A DNA stretch of 64,000 bases from Marthasterias glacialis. Lineage: Eukaryota > Echinodermata > Asteroidea > Forcipulatida > Asteriidae. Numbering within the stretch: the stretch's first letter is position 1; every line of letters starts with the position of its first letter. Shown one piece after another: positions 48,401-54,647 of this stretch. A program made the position numbers and the translations under genes. The DNA lies in contig OU452228.1 of the NCBI GenBank assembly GCA_911728455.2, positions 20,657,689 to 20,721,688 on the forward strand. Direction: 5' to 3'. The notes beneath the pieces were generated by a model. The model saw only the letters and a program-made list of their open reading frames with translations. It was not told the origin of the DNA and made no database searches.

Positions 48401-51400
48401 CAGACTATGTAGACTATCTGCCCCCGAGTGATTTCAAAGTTGCTCCCAAAACCCTTCTCTTCCTGAATATAATGTAGCGCCATTTGAACCATTTCTCCTT
48501 GTGCTGGTAGTTTATGTCGTGATTATAAAATGCTTTAAAAGTTTAAGATATTGATTATTTCAATTATGTAACTGATGTATGTTGATGTAATTGATGTAAC
48601 AGAAGTATCTTGTTCTGGAATTTTGTCATGTTTTTAGTGTTTTGTAACATACCATGAGAGTCACGACTTGATGGATACCGGTGCAAAATAAGTGTTCCTA
48701 TTATTAATATTAATATTACTCGCTCACGAGAATGAGGATTGCAATTGTTGGTGTTACCCGGTTCTGATTTGTCGGTTCCAATACCAGTTAAAACCTTTTA
48801 CCGCACATTTTGTTGTCAAAAGAAAAAAAAAGAAAGAAAAAAGAAAGGGGAAAGACCCATCTATTTACATCTTTTTTCCCTTTAAATTGTATGAGAATGA
48901 GGATTGCAATTGTTGGTGTTACCCGGTTCTGATTTGTCGGTTCCAATAACAGTTAAAACCTTTTGCCGCACATTTTGTTGTCAAAAGAAAAAAAAAGAAA
49001 GAAAAAAGAAAGGGGAAAGACCCATCTATTTACATCTTTTTTCCCCTTTAAATTGTATTTTTCAGAATCAACTGATTCATTGTTCTTTCATCTTTTCAAT
49101 ATGTTAATCCAATACTGCCCAACGCACGCCGTCTCTCTACCTGTCTTTTTTGCTGTTCATGGTTTGAAGTCTCCAAATAGAGCGCTGGCAACCCAACTTG
49201 GCTACGAGTCAAATAAGGAAAACCAGTGGACTGAGATCATGAGTGGCTCACATGTGGTCTTCATGTGTATGAGTACACTGTTATATATGTATTCTTTTTA
49301 ACACGGAGTTGTGAGGACTCCCTGTTGTTGTTCTATTATTCCCTTTTCTATTGAATTACCTTGTTGGGACAGGGTTTGACAAAGAAAAACGTTGTGGGGA
49401 CCTTTGTTCCATTGTATAATGTCTGCATAACGGTGTGTGTGCCTACCCATGCGTACACACGCATGACACGTGAGTGAACGTTGTTGTGGTTGTTGAAACA
49501 TTGTTGCGCGCGCTTCTTTTGTCTGACAAGTCCTCTGTCAATGAATTTATTATCCCCCAAAATCACTATTGAATGGTTTTGGAAGAAGAAAAAAATAAAG
49601 CCTTTTGCCTGAATATGGGTCCAAAAGAACGACCCATGACAATTTCCAGCTACATCTATGCTTGCACCTCAGAGTTTTTGCATAACAAACAGACACGTTA
49701 CTCACATTAGTATATAGATTATTATAGGTTTTTTCCTCTTATGCTAAGTTTCTTGATATCTTTTATGACAAGATCAACATCAGTTTAAATTTTTCAAATT
49801 GGTTTAAAAACTAACCTATTTATTCAAACTTGTTAACAAAAGCAAAGTTTTTGCATAGTTTTTTCGAAAATAACACAAATAACATATAAAGTAACAAACC
49901 AGAATAACATCTCACATTTGTACCCCATCCAATGAGCAAAACACCACATGACCTGTCATGTATTCCCGTCAGATAGTGGGGCAGATAGGGCAATATTTGG
50001 GGGAATTGTGCCTTTGGTGATACAAGCATGGAATCTTGCACACAGTCGGATTATGTTATGAGGAAGAAATTTGTCTATGAGCCTTCACAGATTTGAATTT
50101 AACAAAAATATTGGTAGAATAACAAGCAATTTTCAAAATGTTACAAAAAATGGATGCAGGTGTTATACTACCTATATTTTATTCAAACGACAAATCTGTG
50201 ATGGCCCTACAGCTAAAACATCCTTATGACGTGTGTGCCAAATTCCATACTTGTATCATCAAATGCACAATCCCATCACCCACCTGCCACACCACTATCA
50301 CGTATTCATGCAGCACAGTTTGGCATCCAACAATAACCTTGAGAATTTTGAAAAACTTAACTTCTTCACGCTCTTGTGTTATTGTACTGGCTTCTGCATT
50401 AATGCAAGTAGACTTCCATCAGGAATACATGTATTATGCCCTCACAGAACCCACACCACATACATGTACATTGCAGACAACTCATTAAGAATGTATGAAT
50501 ATTTCATGACAAGTCATAATTAATAAATATGCGGCACCTGCTTGTGGCACGGAGGGCAAAAGCCCATGTGAATGCGAAACTTAACTCCCCGTAGCGTCTG
50601 TGACGTCAATAAACTCAAGTCAAATTGCACTGAAGTAATTAAGCCCACAGTACATTACGCTGTATCATGCTCAGAACTGTGCCCAATTTCATGGCTCTGC
50701 TTACCACAGAGTTCTGCGTTGACGACGCCCTCCAAAGCGTGTGAATCTACATGTTGCAAGCGCAGAATTCAACAGTAAGCAATGCCATTAAAGTAGGCCT
50801 TGCTGGGACGAGATGGACAGCATTGATCTCAAATTAAACAGCCCCAGAGACCTGGGACTCATTCCATAGAGCTGCTCTGAGCTGCTAAGCCAGGCCTGGT
50901 TCTTCCTGGAGGCAACGCAGGCATTTGCCTCCGTTGCCCCCTGGTCATTGCCTTGGTGCCCTTGAAATGTTCCAATAGAAATTTGAAATTTTCTCACAGA
51001 GGTGCCCTTTATCAAGAAGAAAATGCCTTGGTGCCCTTGCCCTTTCAAGAACGACGCAAATTTAAGGTTACCAGCCAAAACACTATGTTCTTCGCACCAT
51101 TTGTGACTGGTTTCCTGCCAACATTTTATGCTCAAGCAGCTCTATGAAATATGGCCTGGATTACTATCATCCCAACTACAACTAAAATGTGAAGAATATT
51201 TTTTTTTTCAATAGAAAGTCAGGATCGTAAAAAGCAACTGCATTCATATTTCAACTTCATAGAAATCGTGCGGTAAAATCTCTTTAAAATGCTGTCTTCC
51301 TTTGCTTAGGTGTTAGGCATACAATTTGTGCCTGCAGGAAGTCCACAGGCCCTGTGGATCTTTTGTAAATATGTAAACCTAATAGACTGTCGTGTAAACA

Positions 51401-54400
51401 AACCAGCTAATGTACAGTACACAGTGGCGTAACTGAGGGGGAGGGGCGCCCAAAGTTATACTTTCCAGTCAGCAGCCAAATTATCAGACCCTGAAACCAC
51501 ATTGTGAAACCAAATATCAAAAAGAAAGTCATTACCAGCGATACCAGGATATTGACAACAAAATGCTGGTAACTGTGAGGAAAATATACAACGAAAGAAA
51601 CCTTGTTTAAATTGTTTTTATCGTGAATTCTATCGAATTATAGAAGTTAAAAGAAAGGGAGGTAAACGACAATACAAAAAAAACAATTAAATTATCAGCT
51701 CACACATGCTGCTTCTTACTTTAATACACATGTCATAAGATATCACAAAAAACCTTGCAGTACCAAATCCTTCTGCTAAAGTGAAGGAATTTGAAGGAAT
51801 TGGGCCCTCAGGCCCAAACAACCAGTGCTTATCACACAGGATCAGGCATTCCAAGAATTTTCAAGTCCAAACAACTTGGTGTGGTGTGACATAGGAGAAG
51901 AGGATATTGGAGGAATTGGGCCACATGAAGGCCAAAACTGCCTAGTCTGTAAGAGTTTTTATTTTACACAAACATCTACAATGAAAGAGAAAATGGTCCA
52001 CATCCAAACCAAATAATGTCCCAAACCATCCCCCCCAAAACCAAACACATCCAACAATCTAGGACTTATATAAATTACCAAGTAAACTTTAACTTTAAAG
52101 CTAACCCGTTTTCAGCTGTCATTCACACCCTATTCATAAAACAAATTTATCAACAATTCCACTTTGAAGTGTCAATCAAATATCACCTGTCAACTAAAAA
52201 GGTATTCAGTAAACAACAGGGGGGAAAAAGGAACGATAAAATTTGTTCTGTTAAATCCCGAGATGAAGTGTTGTCAGGGAACAATATCCCAGGAGAGTTA
52301 ATTTCTTTTTCAAAATAAAGTAGTTCCTTCAAACAGATGGCTAATAGCTCATACCGTTGGCAATTTGGTTCTCCTTAAAATAGATCTGCAGTAATCACAT
52401 CAAATAGGAGTCTACTGGTAGGAATTGCAGCCATGGGTGCATTATGGGCATGAGGGAGACTGAGTTCTTAACGGCTAGTCCCAAGTGATGGAAGTGGTTT
52501 GTGTGCCCTTTCCCTAGAAGCCGTTAAACAAATCTCCCGAGATGATCATATACTTTTTAAGGCTTCGGTATAATTCTTTTTAATTCATTTCAGAGTTTAA
52601 AAGCTTTCTTTGCGCAAAGTTGTTTTTTAACTTGACTGTTCTCCAAACCAGTTAGATATTTCAAAAACCAAAAAACGATTTTATCACAAAGTTATAACTT
52701 TCAAAAATGGTGTCAACCAGAAACTATGTTCTGACTAAATAAATTACTCCTGTATATATACTTACTTGGATTTTCCTTTTTTCAGATTTACAGATAATTT
52801 TAATGAATTTGATTAGTATTTCCGAATCCATTTTTTTCAAAAATGGAAACATTTATAAACAAATTTATGGATAGAGTAATAAATCCTAAGTACATGTATA
52901 TCACAACTTTTTTACCAGAAACACTTATTCATGCGTTTGTAACACCAAGGATTGACATGAAATAAATAATTCCCTTCTGTATGGCGTTAATAAGAAACAA
53001 TTACACCATCTACAACAACTACAAAACGTCACTGCCCATCTGATCACTTTCACAAAGCAATCTGAACATCACCTGTATCATGGCACATCTCCATTGGCTG
53101 CCAATTGAGCAATGGATCGAACACAATCTGTGTTTGATCATGTTCAAAATTCTCAATGGTCAAGCACCCTCACATCTAGTTGAACTATCGCATCTTTATC
53201 GCCCCACCCAAGGTGGATTGAGATCATCCCACCTTCTCAAGGAACAGATTGCCAACACCCAATGGTGGAACAGAACATTCATGAATTCAGAGCCCAAACT
53301 TACAGTGGAATTCTTTCATATAAGGACATCAAATAGCTGGTCTGTTTTCTAGGCACAGTTGAAGACATACTCTTTCAAGGAAGCTTTTAACTGAGGCTTG
53401 AGGGTGGACATAGTGTTTCCCTATTTGCCTTTTGCTCATCTGGCCCAATCTCACATTCATGTTTACTTACATGTAGGTTTATACTTCTTTGTTGTAAATA
53501 CTAAGAGTGCCATGAACACCTTATTTTGGCAGACACCAGGGTTAAATATAAGTTGCCATTATTATTATTATTATTATTATGATATCCCAAATACGTTGTC
53601 ATGAGAATTGACCTTTGATTCATTCTCAAGTCTGATGAAATGATATAATGCTACGGGGCCTACATGTATATCCCCTTTAGTGTAAATCAACTTTAGAAAA
53701 TAAAAAACATTTGATGTGCTACGCAGTAGGACTGTTGTTACTTTAGATTTGCAAAACCTAAATTGTGTACATAACCTACATAATGTACTCACAGTCCCAG
53801 CCAAAACATAACGCTAAATTGTTATTGCCCATTTTCTCCAAAATATGAGCATCTACCTATTTTGATGATATTCATTTCAAAAGTGATGGTTAAATTATCG
53901 ATTGATGCGTGATCGTGTGTTATGCACTAAGAGCGAGCTTGTAAACTGCAAAAGAGTAGAACATCGCAGAATTTTCCCTATGCACGAGCTTGCGTATCGA
54001 GCCGGTACACGGGAATTACAGGCCGATATGCAGGAATTACGGCCAATACACCAATCATTTGTTTCAAGATTTTAAGATCAAATTCACCAAAAAATCACAG
54101 CATAAAACCATTTTAAATGTTCCAGATTACACAGTAGAGCTTTTCACACCAAACATAAACACCAAATAAAACCATTCCAGGGACCTGGGCCCAATTTTCG
54201 TGGCACTGCTTAAGAAAGAATTCTGGGATTGCCGCACCCTGTAAAGCATGTACTCCTATGGGCCGTGGGAAGGGCGTAAGCGCAGAATTCCTTGGTAAGC
54301 AGAGCCATGAAATTAGGCCCATGAAAATCAGGGCCATGAAATTCAGCGTGCTCCGACCACACTTTCAAAATTTGGGTCCAGAAAGCGCCCCTCCTCCCCA

Positions 54401-54647
54401 GTTGTAAAAAATCCTGGGGAGAACCCTGCTTTGCGCCTCTTAGTCTTATACACACCTGCAGCATCTGCTATTCAGCGTGCTCCGACCACACTTTCAAAAT
54501 TTGGGTCCAGAAAGCGCCCCCCTCCCCAGTTGTAAAAAATCCTGGGGAGAACCCTGCTTTGTGCCTCTTAGTCTTATACATACCTGCAGCATCTGCTATG
54601 AAACCGCCAACTACTGCACCAATTGCACGGCTAGTGACTGAACTCAT
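18647..54647 (-). CDS. J1-crystallin/selenoprotein J-like protein, ADP-ribosylglycohydrolase superfamily (complete, 6 exons)
   Basis: On the - strand, joining 54647-54584, 34734-34558, 29875-29697, 22127-21998, 19436-19272 and 18888-18647 gives 318 residues, near the usual size of J1-crystallins. All junctions are GT-AG and in frame. N-terminal GAVVGGFIADAAGLPVHW matches the GxxxGxxxGDxxG start of ADP-ribosylglycohydrolases, with Asp19 kept. C-terminal GGGDNCGR (Asp271) replaces the GGDTD metal motif of active enzymes, as in J1-crystallins. The segment from Cys234 to Phe244 (CGLGCPMPGNF) resembles the J1/SelJ core. Known: SelJ is a selenoprotein in some fish and sea urchin, and J1 is a jellyfish lens protein. 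No in-frame TGA is present, so this copy has no selenocysteine. Enzyme activity and substrate are unknown. Confidence 0.9.
19031..19171. mobile_element. palindromic MITE P, copy 1
   Basis: GGCAGCAGACTTACC (19051 region) faces GGTAAGTCTGCTGCC, with ends GGGAGACTTT and AAAAGTCCCC. It lies in the 383-bp intron 5 of the J1/SelJ-like gene. Both strands read GGTAAGT, a donor-like sequence. Confidence 0.85.
19272..19436 (-). CDS. J1/SelJ-like exon 5 (residues 184-239)
   Basis: The acceptor is CTCCCCCAG|GTGCCA and the donor GGTTGTC|GTAAGT. It encodes AKLLEDYILNGRNPNAVQKL and a charged helix ending CGLGC. Low coordinate is given from codon phase and may be off by one base. Confidence 0.9.
19475..19615 (+). 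repeat. tRNA-derived SINE-C, 5' part
   Basis: The head is tRNA-like with B box GGGTTCGATTCCC and then CCATACGTGAGTAGAG. The second half of the element resumes at about 19856 after unrelated sequence, so an insertion has probably split it. Confidence 0.6.
19850..20165 (+). repeat. SINE-C 3' part with internal 36-bp duplication
   Basis: It starts again with CCATATGTGAGTAGAGTTG, runs through GGTTTTCCTCC, and contains two copies of GCGAAAACACGTTGTAGCC (about 20036 and 20072). It ends in an ATT-rich tail. A LINE-like 3' end is likely. Confidence 0.6.
20379..20546 (+). mobile_element. MITE V, copy 1 (GAGAGGTT ends)
   Basis: It starts AGAGAAGTTTCACGTGACGT and ends GTCACGCAACCTCTCT, flanked by TA. 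It is about 165 bp and reads as an open frame by chance. A second, inverted copy is at 26899-27066. Confidence 0.75.
20598..21116. mobile_element. long foldback element FB2
   Basis: Its arms of about 200 bp are inverted. CAAATCTTACCTGTAAGAAG at 20635 faces CTTCTTACAGGTAAGATTTG at 21050. CCCGCATACAATTTTTG faces CAAAAATTGTATGCGG, and TTCAGCTCTCAACGTTAA faces TTAAACGTTGAGAGCTGAA. The loop is about 120 bp and no ORF was seen. Confidence 0.85.
21378..21518. mobile_element. palindromic MITE P, copy 2
   Basis: GGAGACTTTGGAACACTTGG opens the element, with GGCAGCAGACTTACCAGG facing CCTGGTAAATCTGCTGCC. It is in intron 4 of the J1/SelJ-like gene. The - strand keeps GGTAAGT; the + arm has GGTAAAT. Confidence 0.85.
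21536..21825 (-). repeat. tRNA-derived SINE-C, - strand copy
   Basis: On the - strand it has an A box (TTGGCTCAGTGATT), a B box (GGTTCGAATCC), then GGGTTTTTCCC, GGGTTTTCCTCC and an (ATT)n tail at 21537-21560. It lies in intron 4. Confidence 0.75.
21998..22127 (-). CDS. J1/SelJ-like exon 4 (residues 141-184)
   Basis: The acceptor is CTTTTCAG|GTGGAC and the donor TTGGCCG|GTAAGC. It encodes VDALSKLGPLVALYAGDP and VRVTQDNDIAVKYSLAG, a conserved segment of the superfamily. The open frame runs on downstream to 21591, but that is intron. Confidence 0.92.
22178..22357 (-). repeat. tRNA-derived SINE-B, copy 2
   Basis: The - strand head is CTCGGTGGTCTAGTTGGTAA, with B box GGGTTCGAATCCC and the tail complement of CCATACACCAATGCG. 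In intron 3. Confidence 0.8.
22399..22650. repeat. head-to-head pair of truncated SINE-B copies
   Basis: A - strand fragment (22399-22560) and a + strand fragment (22561-22650) meet at TTCGAAC. Together they form a large inverted repeat, with TTAAATTTGCATC at the left and GATGCAAATTTAA at the right. Confidence 0.75.
22714..22762 (+). repeat. GGTGGTGGGTTGAAGGT short tandem repeat
   Basis: About two and a half copies of a G-rich 26-bp unit (GGTGGGTTGAAGGTGGT). The G runs could support quadruplex folding, but that is untested. Confidence 0.7.
22785..23075 (-). repeat. tRNA-derived SINE-A, copy
   Basis: The - strand head GTCGTGGCCCGAGCGGTC has B box GTTCGAATCCCGG, then CTTGAGCAAGATAC and CCCGTGTACTAGG body blocks. 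The (ATT)n tail is missing. Confidence 0.8.
23535..23646. mobile_element. foldback MITE (GTGGATTTCACAAA family), copy 2
   Basis: Left GGATTTCACGAAGCGCTAGG faces right ACTAGTTTTGTGAAGCCCACC. It is the same family as 14928-15060. Confidence 0.75.
24401..24438 (+). repeat. (CCAGAA)n microsatellite
   Basis: Six perfect copies of CCAGAA in intron 3 of the J1/SelJ-like gene. Confidence 0.95.
24745..24945 (-). repeat. tRNA-derived SINE-B, copy with internal insertion
   Basis: The tail complement (CATACATCGATGTGTG) and the B box complement (GGTGGAATTCGAACCC) are present. The tRNA-like head carries about 20 extra bases. Confidence 0.7.
26190..26282 (+). repeat. LINE/SINE 3' tail
   Basis: GTAAAGCGCCTGGGAGC is followed by TTTTATCAATTTTATTC and an ATT-rich end. 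This is the + orientation of the shared LINE-type 3' end. Confidence 0.5.
26450..26830 (-). pseudogene. non-LTR retrotransposon fragment (RT C-terminal region)
   Basis: On the - strand it encodes WWDHVTNTEVH, KRRRLQFARHCLR and DQPHISPDLL. These resemble the segment after the reverse transcriptase in LINE-type elements (WxDxxTN, GHxxR). No full ORF2, catalytic motif or tail was found, so it is dead. A (CAT)n run sits at 26450-26467. Confidence 0.55.
26899..27066 (-). mobile_element. MITE V, copy 2 (inverted)
   Basis: It starts ATAGAGAGGTTGTGTGACTC and ends GTGAAACCTCTCTATT. The inside is the reverse complement of 20379-20546 at about 85-90% by eye. Confidence 0.8.
27770..29150 (+). other. unrecognised region with four consecutive small open frames
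   Basis: Open frames of 60-82 codons at 27774-28004, 28257-28460, 28601-28849 and 28958-29140 lie on one strand, opposite the gene whose intron they occupy. The second ends at a donor-like CTTGTAAGTAATG. I recognise none of the products, and no catalytic motif was seen. This may be chance or part of an old transposon. Confidence 0.2.
29697..29875 (-). CDS. J1/SelJ-like exon 3 (residues 81-140)
   Basis: The acceptor is CTGATCTAG|GCTTGA and the donor GGAGAT|GTGAGT. It encodes LNLDHYKASIKTHFGPGSAY and a lysine-rich stretch ending TGADSGD. In J1-crystallins this region also contains the FGPGSxY block. Confidence 0.92.
29954..30310 (-). repeat. tRNA-derived SINE-A, full-length copy
   Basis: The - strand head is GTGTCATGGCCGAACGGTC. 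The conserved body follows, then GGTTTCGTTACCAGAAAC and an (ATT)n tail at 29957-29973. In intron 2. Confidence 0.85.
30311..32314. other. intron 2 of J1/SelJ-like gene, no further feature
   Basis: AT-rich DNA with short chance ORFs. A C-run (31770-31783) lies near its centre. No repeat family could be assigned by eye. Confidence 0.35.
32315..32336 (+). repeat. (AC)n microsatellite
   Basis: Eleven AC dinucleotides in intron 2. Confidence 0.95.
33085..33180 (+). repeat. possible tRNA-like SINE remnant
   Basis: GGTTACCGGTTTGAATCCTA resembles a B box with flanks and leads into T-rich sequence. No A box is convincing. Confidence 0.3.
34558..34734 (-). CDS. J1/SelJ-like exon 2 (residues 22-81)
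   Basis: The acceptor is TTGTCACAG|GTCTGC and the donor AGCAAAG|GTAAGG. It encodes LPVHWVYNQDDLNAIL, then CPFYKIPTGSLSGFADQGY. The PxHWxY start is characteristic of J1-crystallins in place of the PTE motif of active ADP-ribosylglycohydrolases. Confidence 0.92.
34735..36314. other. intron 1 of J1/SelJ-like gene, proximal part
   Basis: It starts with a G-rich tract (34843-34886). Sequence at about 35870-36130 resembles that at 43320-43600: AAAACTTAATGTT, TTCTCAAAAACTA and AATGGTCATGGTGG-like blocks in opposite orientation. No exon is supported. Confidence 0.4.
36315..36489. mobile_element. TIR element Y with CRE, YY1 and CCAAT motifs, copy 1
   Basis: The ends ATAGACCTTATGCATTGACG and its reverse on the right (CATAAGGTCTAT) form about 23-bp TIRs. 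Inside are TGACGTCA at 36330 and 36466, GCCGCCATCTT at 36342 and CCAAT at 36417. The inverted second copy is at 43630-43801. Confidence 0.8.
36491..36826 (-). repeat. tRNA-derived SINE-A, diverged copy
   Basis: The - strand head GTGCCGTGGCCGAGCG has B box GTTCGAATCCTGG. The body is diverged, ending in the GATAAAGCGCATAATAAA-type 3' end. Confidence 0.7.
37765..38186 (-). repeat. tRNA-derived SINE-A, full-length copy
   Basis: The - strand head is GTGTCGTTGCCGAGCAGTC. The body contains CTTGAGCAAGACACTTGACC, then CCTTGAGTACC and an AT-rich tail. Confidence 0.75.
38187..40351. other. intron 1 stretch, no feature assigned
   Basis: AT-rich with short chance ORFs on both strands. No splice-framed conserved segment or repeat family was recognised. 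Confidence 0.35.
40352..40373 (+). repeat. (CA)n microsatellite
   Basis: Eleven CA dinucleotides followed by an A-run. Confidence 0.95.
40887..41108. mobile_element. MITE T, copy 2
   Basis: It starts AAAGGGGGATTGTCGTCACG and ends CATGACCACAGTCCCCCTTT. A second inner pair (GATTATGAACTCT facing AGAGTTCATAATTC) extends the fold. Related to 7119-7331. Confidence 0.7.
41880..42195 (+). repeat. AT-rich interspersed repeat R1, copy 3
   Basis: GACAGATGATGCTGT, TAATTAACTACCACTTATC and TCTAAATTTTGGGGTC match 7395-7760 in the same order. Confidence 0.65.
42672..42866 (-). mobile_element. MITE Q, copy 2
   Basis: GGGCCAATTTCATAATAGCT at the left faces TATGAAACTGGGCC at the right. The inside is the reverse complement of 17128-17339 (GCTGAGCGAAAAATGAGC; TTTCTGCTAAGCAAGA). 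Confidence 0.8.
42867..43620. repeat. diverged interspersed repeat block
   Basis: It contains AACAAACCTGTGAAAGTTTC, ACAATCGGTCATCAG and an inner inverted pair, GTTTTCGTCTCATCAAGACG with GAAAAC. The pattern resembles moderately repetitive elements common in sea star DNA (from memory, unverified). Confidence 0.4.
43630..43801. mobile_element. TIR element Y with CRE, YY1 and CCAAT motifs, copy 2 (inverted)
   Basis: TGACGTCA at 43642, ATTGGCCAAT at about 43694-43703 and AAGATGGCGGC at 43763 lie in the reverse order of the copy at 36315. The ends are GACCTCACGCACATGACG and CATGAGGTCTAT. Confidence 0.8.
43909..44050. mobile_element. palindromic MITE P, copy 3
   Basis: GGGAGACTTTGGAATGATAG opens and CTCAAAAGTCTCC closes the element. 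GGCAGCAGACTTACCAGG faces CCTGGTAAGTCTGCTGCC. In intron 1 of the J1/SelJ-like gene. Confidence 0.85.
44051..46949. other. intron 1 stretch, no gene seen
   Basis: AT-rich DNA with chance ORFs. (AACATA)n lies at about 46750-46772. No conserved exon is recognised. Confidence 0.35.
46950..47126 (+). repeat. repeat G (GCCTCCGTTGCCC), copy 1
   Basis: It starts CAGGCCTGATACTTCACGG and ends GAAGCAATCAGGCCTGA, a short inverted end pair. It holds GGAGGCAATTGCCTCC, a perfect palindrome, then CATTGCCTTGGTGCCC. About 177 bp. Confidence 0.8.
47857..48034 (+). repeat. repeat G, copy 2
   Basis: Nearly identical in layout to 46950-47126: CAGGCCTGATACTTCAGAG start, GGAGGCAATTGCCTCC palindrome and GAAGCAATCAGGCCTG end. 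Confidence 0.85.
48729..49057 (+). repeat. ~164-bp tandem duplication
   Basis: GAGAATGAGGATTGCAATTG starts copies at 48729 and 48893. Each runs through GGTTCTGATTTGTCGG, an AAAGAAAGAAAAAAG run and CATCTATTTACATC. Near identity points to a recent duplication. Confidence 0.9.
49975..50297. mobile_element. foldback element FB1, copy 2
   Basis: CAAGCATGGAATCTTGC near 50026 faces AAATTCCATACTTG near 50240, and AATAACAAGCAATTTTC is shared with 6285-6608. Ends with CCCATCACCCACCTGCC as in copy 1. Confidence 0.7.
50681..50785. mobile_element. MITE W (CCCAATTTCATGGCTCTGC), copy 1
   Basis: CCCAATTTCATGGCTCTGCT faces AGTAAGCAATGCCAT, with an inner GAGTTCTGCG facing CGCAGAATTC. A second copy is at 54187-54325. 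Confidence 0.65.
50865..51160. mobile_element. MITE Q-like element split by a repeat G copy
   Basis: CATAGAGCTGCTCTGAGCTG at 50866 and CAAGCAGCTCTATGAAAT at 51134 are inverted ends. Between them a repeat G copy (50891-51060, GGAGGCAACGCAGGC and CATTGCCTTGGTGCCC) has inserted. Confidence 0.6.
51161..52964. other. intron 1 stretch, no gene seen
   Basis: CAGTGGCGTAACTGAGGGGG at 51422 looks like one end of the poly-C MITE family seen at 16008. The rest is AT-rich with chance ORFs. Confidence 0.35.
52965..53585 (+). pseudogene. CR1/L2-type LINE 3' fragment (broken)
   Basis: The + strand reads NNSLLYGVNKKQLHHLQ and LQNVTAHLITFTK. After a frameshift near 53075 it reads LHWLPIEQWIEHNLCLIMFK and ILNGQAPSHLVEL. 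This is the conserved end of a CR1/L2-like ORF2, after the reverse transcriptase domain. Stops and the frameshift show it is dead. It ends in (ATT)n at 53558-53582. Confidence 0.75.
53558..53582 (+). repeat. (ATT)n tail
   Basis: Eight ATT units directly at the end of the LINE fragment, the same tail type as the SINEs at 8149, 21536 and 29954. Confidence 0.9.
53935..54469 (+). repeat. interspersed repeat Z, copy 1 (interrupted)
   Basis: Blocks GCATAAAACCATTTTAA, AAAACCATTCCAGGGACCTG and CAGCGTGCTCCG recur in order at 62990-63315. A MITE W copy lies inside at 54187-54325. Confidence 0.7.
54187..54325. mobile_element. MITE W, copy 2, inside repeat Z
   Basis: GGCCCAATTTTCGTGGCACTG faces GCAGAGCCATGAAATTAGGCC. 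Inner arms AAGAATTCTGGG and GCAGAATTCCTT also face each other. Confidence 0.7.
54341..54598. repeat. tandem duplication including end of J1/SelJ-like exon 1
   Basis: Copies starting at 54341 and 54470 (ATTCAGCGTGCTCCGACC) run to GCAGCATCTGCTA. The upper copy includes the true exon 1 end and donor; the lower copy repeats 14 exon bases plus a donor at 54456. The offset is 128-129 bp because of one indel. Confidence 0.9.
54584..54647 (-). CDS. J1/SelJ-like exon 1 (residues 1-22)
   Basis: ATG is at 54647-54645, with donor GCTGCAG|GTATGT. It encodes MSSVTSRAIGAVVGGFIADA, the start of the ADP-ribosylglycohydrolase fold with a Gly-rich helix. Too short for ORF searches; identified by phase match with exon 2 and family pattern. 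An acceptor-like TACTTTCAG lies 12 bases before the ATG, so a 5' UTR exon is likely further upstream. Confidence 0.85.

Noticed and set aside
48692..49107. Frames with repeated cysteine/tryptophan segments
   Set aside because: They mirror the 164-bp tandem duplication and contain low-complexity lysine runs.
3523..54647. A joint pathway or defence-like system formed by the two genes
   Set aside because: A deubiquitinase and a J1/SelJ-like protein converge but share no known pathway or clear common control. Being neighbours in an animal genome is weak evidence.
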